A stretch of 64,000 nt of DNA, taken from the NCBI RefSeq assembly GCF_002019665.1, contig NZ_KV917375.1:3266702-3330701 (forward strand), in the 5' to 3' direction. Shown here piece after piece: positions 59,192-64,000 of this stretch. The notes below the pieces were generated by a model. It was not told where the DNA came from and did not search any database. It was given only the letters and a program-made list of their open reading frames with translations. Source of the DNA: Sutcliffiella halmapala. GTDB lineage: Bacteria; Bacillota; Bacilli; Bacillales; Bacillaceae_I. Within the stretch, counting starts at the first letter, position 1. Each line of letters opens with the position of its first letter. Made by a program: the position numbers and the translations under genes.

Positions 59192-60363
59192 AGCTTGCCA
59201 TCATTTGTACAGAGAAACTTCCTGCTCCAGCCATAAAGGGTGGAGCCATTCAAATGATGATTGACGGAGTGACACCCTTTTTAAGTAAAAAATACGAGCT
59301 AACTATTTTTTCCGTTTCTGATCCAGAACTTCCTGATCGTGAAATACTGAATGATACTCGCTATATTCGTTTCCCACGAAGTGAGTATCGTCAGCATGTA
59401 GCGAATGAACTTGCCAATCATTCATTCGAGGTGATTCATGTATGCAATCGCCCAAAGAATGTTCTGCTATATAAACAAGCTTCTCCAAAAAGTAAGTTTG
59501 TGCTAAGTCTCCATAACGAAATGTTTGCCGAAAGAAAGCTATCAGAAGAAGAAGGCAAACAGGTGGTCGAAACGGTAAGTGCCATCACCACTGTTAGTAA
59601 TTTCATCAAAAATACAGTGCTAGAACGCTTTCCAGAAGCCGCGGATAAAATAAGAGTAGTCTATTCTGGAGTAGATTTGTCCTCCTTCCCACTTCGCCAA
59701 AGTAAGGAAGGTCAGCAAATCCGCCGAGATTTCCGCAAAAGATACCATCTAGAAGGCAAGCAAGTTATTCTATTTGTCGGTCGTCTAAGTAAAACGAAAG
59801 GACCTCACCTCTTAATCCAAGCGATGGAACAATTATGGAAGAGGCACGAACATATCGTCTTGCTCGTAGTCGGAGGAAAATGGTTTAGCGATAACGGGAT
59901 GAATAAATATGTGTACTCCTTATATAAAAAAGCCTTGCCTTTTAAAGATAAAATTATTTTCACAAAATACATCCCTGCTAATTTTATTCACGAAGCATTT
60001 CTTGCGGGAGATGTGTTTGTCTGCAGTTCACAATGGCAGGAGCCACTTGCAAGGGTCCACTATGAAGCGATGGCGGCTGGGATTCCTGTTATTTCCACAA
60101 ACCGTGGTGGAAATGCCGAGGTGATTCTGAATAACTATAATGGGTTGATTATTGAGGAGTATAACAAAGCTCACGCCTTCACAAAAGCCATCCATTATGT
60201 ACTGTCTGAGCCAGAGCTGAGTAAGTGGATGTGTCATAATGGCAGAACATTCATTGAAATTAATTTCACCTACAAACATGTGGCAGATCGACTTATCAGT
60301 GTTTATCAGGCCGTTCATCCACTTCATATAGAAGTATCAACAGGAAAGTGCCAGGCCCCTTAA
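59149..60363 (+). CDS. ytcC: Family 4 glycosyltransferase (YtcC-like)
   Basis: GT-B enzyme of about 404 residues: LAIICTEKLPAPAIKGGAIQ, VIHVCNRPKNVLLYKQ, LSLHNEMFAERKLS, ILFVGRLSKTKGPHLLI, CSSQWQEPLARVHYEAMAAG. Closely similar in every block to CotSA at 62283, showing that the two are paralogues facing each other. ATG 59149 lies within the end of ytcB (43-bp overlap); the exact start is uncertain because the RBS is weak. Its 3' end forms part of a terminator hairpin. Confidence 0.8.
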   Translation: MALFEEIVRREQLIKLAIICTEKLPAPAIKGGAIQMMIDGVTPFLSKKYELTIFSVSDPELPDREILNDTRYIRFPRSEYRQHVANELANHSFEVIHVCNRPKNVLLYKQASPKSKFVLSLHNEMFAERKLSEEEGKQVVETVSAITTVSNFIKNTVLERFPEAADKIRVVYSGVDLSSFPLRQSKEGQQIRRDFRKRYHLEGKQVILFVGRLSKTKGPHLLIQAMEQLWKRHEHIVLLVVGGKWFSDNGMNKYVYSLYKKALPFKDKIIFTKYIPANFIHEAFLAGDVFVCSSQWQEPLARVHYEAMAAGIPVISTNRGGNAEVILNNYNGLIIEEYNKAHAFTKAIHYVLSEPELSKWMCHNGRTFIEINFTYKHVADRLISVYQAVHPLHIEVSTGKCQAP

Positions 60364-60390
60364 TAAAACAAGGGACCTGGCACTTTCTTA
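60344..60390 (+). terminator. Terminator overlapping the ytcC 3' end
   Basis: GAAAGTGCCAGG (60344-60355) pairs with CCTGGCACTTTC (60376-60387), with an inner CCTT/AAGG stem. The left arm is coding sequence of the last codons of ytcC. Confidence 0.8.
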
Positions 60391-60399
60391 TTCACGATT

Positions 60400-60648
60400 T
60401 TATTCTTCGTCATCATCATCTTCATAATCGTCTTCGTTTGCTCCCTCTTCTACAACTTCCACTTTCTCTACTTCTTCTGCCTCTATTCCCTCATTATACT
60501 CTACAGCAATCTTCACTTCAGAAACTCCGCCATCCTTCAGTGCTTTCAATACTGCCTTCAAAGCATCTTCCGCATTTAATTCTGGTGCTAAAATAAAACC
60601 ATGTTCAAAATCAAGTTTTAGTTTAGCCTTACGTACTTCATTTACCAT
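60400..60648 (-). CDS. Small protein with strongly acidic tail (82 aa)
   Basis: Starts at ATG 60648 (GGGGTGA upstream) with MVNEVRKAKLKLDFEHGFIL, a two-strand/two-helix part (LNAEDALKAVLKALKDGGVS, VKIAVEYNEG), then a Glu/Asp tail ending NEDDYEDDDDEE. Family not recognised. It lies between the ytcC terminator and ytxO on the same strand as the cotSA-cotS-ytxO operon, 90 bp after it, and may be its last gene. Confidence 0.5.
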   Translation of the reverse strand: MVNEVRKAKLKLDFEHGFILAPELNAEDALKAVLKALKDGGVSEVKIAVEYNEGIEAEEVEKVEVVEEGANEDDYEDDDDEE

Positions 60649-60737
60649 CCTACTCACCCCTACTATGAAAAGTTAACTGATATATTAACAACCTATGCTG
60701 TTACCTATATCTTTCATGTATAACATTTTAGGAGTAA

Positions 60738-61199
60738 TTAATGATTCTTTTTAGATGGCGAAATATCGGGTGCAATCCAAGGTTTTTTCAATGCGGTTTC
60801 CTTAATAATAATTGTTACTTTCCTCTTAGGAACTGGTTCTTCTTCAAGTACTTCTTCCATTTCCTCTTCAATAAATTCTTCCACCTCGACAACACTTTCT
60901 GCTAATTCTGGTTCTACACTAATTACTTCCAGCGTCTCTTCCAAGTCCACTTCTGCAAGCTGGGCTTCTTCTTTGTTTTCTAGATGCTTCGCTTTTAATT
61001 CTCCACTTAACGAAAGTTCCACTAATTGGATCCCTCTTAAAGACTGCAATTGCGAATTAACCGTCGATTCATTTAAGACGAGTTGATCGGGGTTTTCTAA
61101 TAGTTGTTCATACTCTGCCATATTCCACCCCATTGGCCCTGGAGGAGAAAAGGTGAATTTCCCTAACTCAAGTTTAGGTATTTTCGGACTATCCGTCAT
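60738..61199 (-). CDS. ytxO: YtxO-like spore coat protein
   Basis: A 153-residue protein starting MTDSPKIPKLELGKFTFSPP, then GWNMAEYEQLLENPDQLVLN, a Glu/Val-rich acidic centre (EVISVEPELAESVVEVEEF) and a basic end (RKVTIIIKETALKKPW). Its position third in cotSA-cotS-ytxO matches the B. subtilis spore coat operon, where YtxO is a coat protein. Its ATG overlaps the cotS stop by 4 bases. AAGGGGGAGGGAAG is the RBS. Assignment is mainly by synteny. Confidence 0.65.
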   Translation of the reverse strand: MTDSPKIPKLELGKFTFSPPGPMGWNMAEYEQLLENPDQLVLNESTVNSQLQSLRGIQLVELSLSGELKAKHLENKEEAQLAEVDLEETLEVISVEPELAESVVEVEEFIEEEMEEVLEEEPVPKRKVTIIIKETALKKPWIAPDISPSKKNH

Positions 61200-62263
61200 T
61201 CTAACTTCCCTCCCCCTTGTGAAGAAATGATTTCTCCATAAATCGAAGGATATTGCTTTAAAAATTGACCCTTTGATTGTTCCAAAGCAATGATATTTTG
61301 GATGGCCCAAATATATTTTTCATCGGACCACGAACGTTTTTGGGCTAGGAAGTATTTATGGCCAATCGCACAAAACAAATGTGGGAATAAAAGATCGATG
61401 TTCAAGATTTTATAATAGTCTTCTGAAAGTGGATTGGTTGAATGATAAGCTCGAAGCAAATCAAAGACCAGATTATCGTCCCAGACTGAAAACTTTTTCA
61501 TCATTTTATTTAAAATAATGCGAAGGTCTCGTGTTGGTAAATCATACGTAACCGAATGAAGCTCCTTCATAAACGGTGCACCATCCACTTCTGTAAACCT
61601 CGCTAACGTGAAATCCTGCTGGCAGAAACCTTTTAAACTACTAACCTCTTTGGAAATCTCCTGATAAACTGGCTCATCCAATGCCGCTAATGCATTTTTC
61701 GCCCGAAGAATCATTTCATCCACATGTTCCAAAAATAAAAGAGAAAAGGCATCTGTTGGGTAAGATTGTGCAATTGTTTTATTACCTTCTAACTCCTGAA
61801 GTTTCCAGCGAAATAACTTATGCCACTTCCCTATTCTACCTCGCGTCTTACTTTCATCTGCAGGAACATATCCAATAGATGCTTGATAAAACTGGCCAGC
61901 AAACTCCATCGCTTGCAGCATTTGCTCTTTGTTGTAATAAATCACTTCATTTCCTTCTATTTTGTCATAAAGCACATAACCTAAAGAACCAGCCCCGATG
62001 CAGATACCGCCATTTTTCGTTTCATGTATCGGGGTGATTGGTAAGCCTTTCTGATGCAAATGTTGGTGAGCGCCAGCGATAAATAGCATTCGCTCTGGCT
62101 TCATGCTTGCCTGCTTTAAAATCTTCTTCCCTTCTGTTGTATCCACTTCCCATGTGGTTCTTCCACTTCTACTAGAAAGGAGCCTCACATCAGAAATGTC
62201 AAACGGGTAAAATTCTAGTACTTGCTGTAAGTGATGCTGTTCCACTTCTTGATGCTCTTCCAC
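61196..62263 (-). CDS. cotS: CotS family spore coat protein (kinase-like fold)
   Basis: A 355-residue protein with the aminoglycoside-phosphotransferase/CotS fold: LLSSRSGRTTWEVDTTEGKKILKQ (N-lobe with Lys), GYVLYDKIEGNEVIY, FCQQDFTLARF (in place of a catalytic HGD loop, so kinase activity is doubtful), YDLPTRDLRIILNKMMKK, FPHLFCAIGHKYF. CotS binds the coat under CotE control in B. subtilis. 19 bp after cotSA; overlaps ytxO. Confidence 0.85.
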   Translation of the reverse strand: MEEHQEVEQHHLQQVLEFYPFDISDVRLLSSRSGRTTWEVDTTEGKKILKQASMKPERMLFIAGAHQHLHQKGLPITPIHETKNGGICIGAGSLGYVLYDKIEGNEVIYYNKEQMLQAMEFAGQFYQASIGYVPADESKTRGRIGKWHKLFRWKLQELEGNKTIAQSYPTDAFSLLFLEHVDEMILRAKNALAALDEPVYQEISKEVSSLKGFCQQDFTLARFTEVDGAPFMKELHSVTYDLPTRDLRIILNKMMKKFSVWDDNLVFDLLRAYHSTNPLSEDYYKILNIDLLFPHLFCAIGHKYFLAQKRSWSDEKYIWAIQNIIALEQSKGQFLKQYPSIYGEIISSQGGGKLE

Positions 62264-62282
62264 AAGTCATCACCTTTCTTCC

Positions 62283-63422
62283 TTATTTATTGGCAACTTC
62301 CTCATATACTGCTAGCAAATTATGTTCTACATTTCTCCAACTAAATTGTCGCTCTACCTTGTCACGCCCATATCTTCCAAGTCTTTCGCGCTTCTTTGAG
62401 TCATGTAATAAGGCATTAATCACTCGTGCATAGCTTTCTGGATCCTCGAACTGTTCAATTACATGGCCGTTTTTTCCTTCATCTATTACTTCTGGATTTC
62501 CTCCCCGTTTGCTCGTTACAATCGGCAGTCCTGCTGCCATTGCTTCGTAATGCACGCGAGCGAGCGGTTCCTGCCATTGTGAAGAGCAAACAAACACATC
62601 GGACATCGCAAATAATTTTGGAATATCTGCCGGTTTTACGAACTTAATAAATGTTACATATTCAGGATACATTGCACCTAATGTATATAAATGCTTGACG
62701 TAATTGTTTACCTGATCATCTCCAAACCATTTCGATCCAATAAATACCATCATGACATTAGGGTGTTCCTCTATAATAGAAGGAAGTCCCTGAAGCAGGA
62801 TATGTGGTCCTTTTACTTTACTTAACCGCCCAACAAAAAGGATGACCTTTTTATTCGAAAGTCCTAATTCATCCCGAACCATTGTCCTTGCCTGCTTCCC
62901 TTTTGCAGACCATGAAGGCTGAAAAGTATCAAGATCCACTCCAGAATAAACTGTTCTCACTTTAGATTTTGCAAAAGGAAATCTATCGGTGATGGTACTG
63001 CCGATAAAATCACTAACCGTCACAACCTTGGAGACAAGATCTAAGCATTCTTTTCCTTCCTGATCGCTTAGTTTTTCAAACGTAAACATTTCATTATGGA
63101 CACTTAACACAATTTTTGTTTGTGGTGTTGCTTCTTTCACTTGCTTCACCCAAGTTGGGCGGTTACACAAATGAATTACATCGTATTTCTCTTGCCTGAT
63201 ATGCGAAATAATAGAGGAAAGATATTGCTTTTCATTAAATCGAATAAAGCGGACATTCCCTCTTTTTTCTTGTTGTTCTAATTCTTCATGTTCAATGGAT
63301 AGTATGGTTACATCGTGCTTGGCACCAATGATTTTTGCAACTGAATCTATATATATCTGTATTGCACCACCACGAATTGCCGGCACTGGAAGCTTCTCTG
63401 TTGCAATATAGGCAATTTTCAT
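62283..63422 (-). CDS. cotSA: CotSA-like glycosyltransferase (family 4)
   Basis: A 379-residue GT-B enzyme, MKIAYIATEKLPVPAIRGGA, VIHLCNRPTWVKQVKE, LSVHNEMFTFEKLSDQEGKE, VILFVGRLSKVKGPHILLQG, CSSQWQEPLARVHYEAMAAG, GGNPEVIDEGKNGHV. B. subtilis CotSA is a coat-associated glycosyltransferase family protein. First gene of cotSA-cotS-ytxO, preceded by a sigma-K promoter and GGAGGTAACAA. Confidence 0.88.
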   Translation of the reverse strand: MKIAYIATEKLPVPAIRGGAIQIYIDSVAKIIGAKHDVTILSIEHEELEQQEKRGNVRFIRFNEKQYLSSIISHIRQEKYDVIHLCNRPTWVKQVKEATPQTKIVLSVHNEMFTFEKLSDQEGKECLDLVSKVVTVSDFIGSTITDRFPFAKSKVRTVYSGVDLDTFQPSWSAKGKQARTMVRDELGLSNKKVILFVGRLSKVKGPHILLQGLPSIIEEHPNVMMVFIGSKWFGDDQVNNYVKHLYTLGAMYPEYVTFIKFVKPADIPKLFAMSDVFVCSSQWQEPLARVHYEAMAAGLPIVTSKRGGNPEVIDEGKNGHVIEQFEDPESYARVINALLHDSKKRERLGRYGRDKVERQFSWRNVEHNLLAVYEEVANK

Positions 63423-63470
63423 TTGTTACCTCCATTCACCTAAAAACGGTAGTTTATAAGTATGTTATGG

Positions 63471-63498
63471 ATGAGCCACCACTAATGTAGCTTTTCCC
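63471..63498 (-). promoter_or_regulatory. Sigma-K promoter of the cotSA operon
   Basis: AC - 17 bases - CATAACATA on the minus strand, full consensus match, about 50 bases upstream of cotSA. Confidence 0.65.
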
Positions 63499-63562
63499 TA
63501 ACTTCTTTTCGAAAAAGGGCGGTTTTTCCTGTTTTTTTGAGAAATAAAGACACACGTCTATA

Positions 63563-63590
63563 ACACTTTTTGGGTAAGTACCATACCTTA
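63563..63590 (+). promoter_or_regulatory. Sigma-K promoter of the cotI-like gene
   Basis: AC (63563) - 17 bases - CATACCTTA (63582-63590), full consensus match. A GAGTG/CACTC hairpin lies in the leader near 63616-63630. Confidence 0.6.
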
Positions 63591-63661
63591 AAGAAAGTGA
63601 TGCTCTAATATGGAGTGTATTCACTCTTAGACGCTGGTAGTTAACTTATACTGCCACTTAA

Positions 63662-64000
<339 letters not shown>

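Overview
The window comes from a low-GC, endospore-forming Firmicute of the family Bacillaceae (Bacillus sensu lato). The evidence is gene content and synteny: spoVIF, YjcZ, an sda-like gene, spoVAC-spoVAD-spoVAEb, cotS-cotSA-ytxO, ytdA-ytcABC, yjcD-yjcFGH, strong AGGAGG-type ribosome binding sites, frequent GTG/TTG starts, and many AC-N16/17-CATANNNTA (sigma-K type) promoters. No species can be named from the sequence alone.

Layout. 0-10 kb: the end of a probable Ger(x)C germination protein, kynB-like formamidase, small hypotheticals, a lipoprotein, a YocH-like LysM/3D cell-wall protein, an overlapping FAD-monooxygenase/methyltransferase pair, DUF2164, VanW, an FAD oxidoreductase and an M42 aminopeptidase. 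10.5-10.9 kb: a unit with its own strong sigma-A promoter and terminator that encodes no normal-sized protein but can fold into a large branched RNA; this is the best candidate for something undescribed. 11-20 kb: CHY zinc finger, DUF3231, a Cys-rich 52-residue protein, SCP2, a two-repeat protein, an AHSA1-type gene interrupted by an amber codon, a solitary tRNA-Val(GAC) with a decayed partial copy 2 kb away, a secreted-protein/small-membrane-protein pair between them, a 318-bp repeat element with inverted ends, HD and GNAT proteins. 20-30 kb: SCO1/YpmQ, a sulfonate/nitrate-type ABC transporter, yjcHGF, DUF421, MBL hydrolase and the YjcD helicase.

30-41 kb is sporulation territory: a collagen-like protein, an Sda-like peptide, SpoVIF, YjcZ, an operon of the spoVA2mob type (YhcN-like lipoprotein, SpoVAC, SpoVAD, SpoVAEb, DUF1657, DUF421), DUF1360, a 961-residue coiled-coil protein and small cysteine-containing spore-type proteins. 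42-47.6 kb is a very AT-rich islet with glycosyltransferases, a nucleotide-sugar dehydrogenase, a small methyltransferase, long non-coding gaps and one inverted-repeat-flanked remnant: it looks acquired and partly decayed.

48-64 kb returns to spore-surface genes: three tandem cassettes for a family of very short basic peptides, a CotO-like protein, small beta-barrel proteins, a sigma-K-preceded glycan operon (glycosyltransferase, MnaA, pyruvyl transferase, CgeB-like), then ytdA / ytcA-ytcB-ytcC and ytxO-cotS-cotSA, ending inside a cotI/ytaA-like gene. Together these genes would supply UDP-glucose, UDP-glucuronate and UDP-ManNAc and assemble a (probably pyruvylated) glycan on the spore surface in the late mother cell. 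Function calls rest on motif recognition by eye; no database search was possible.
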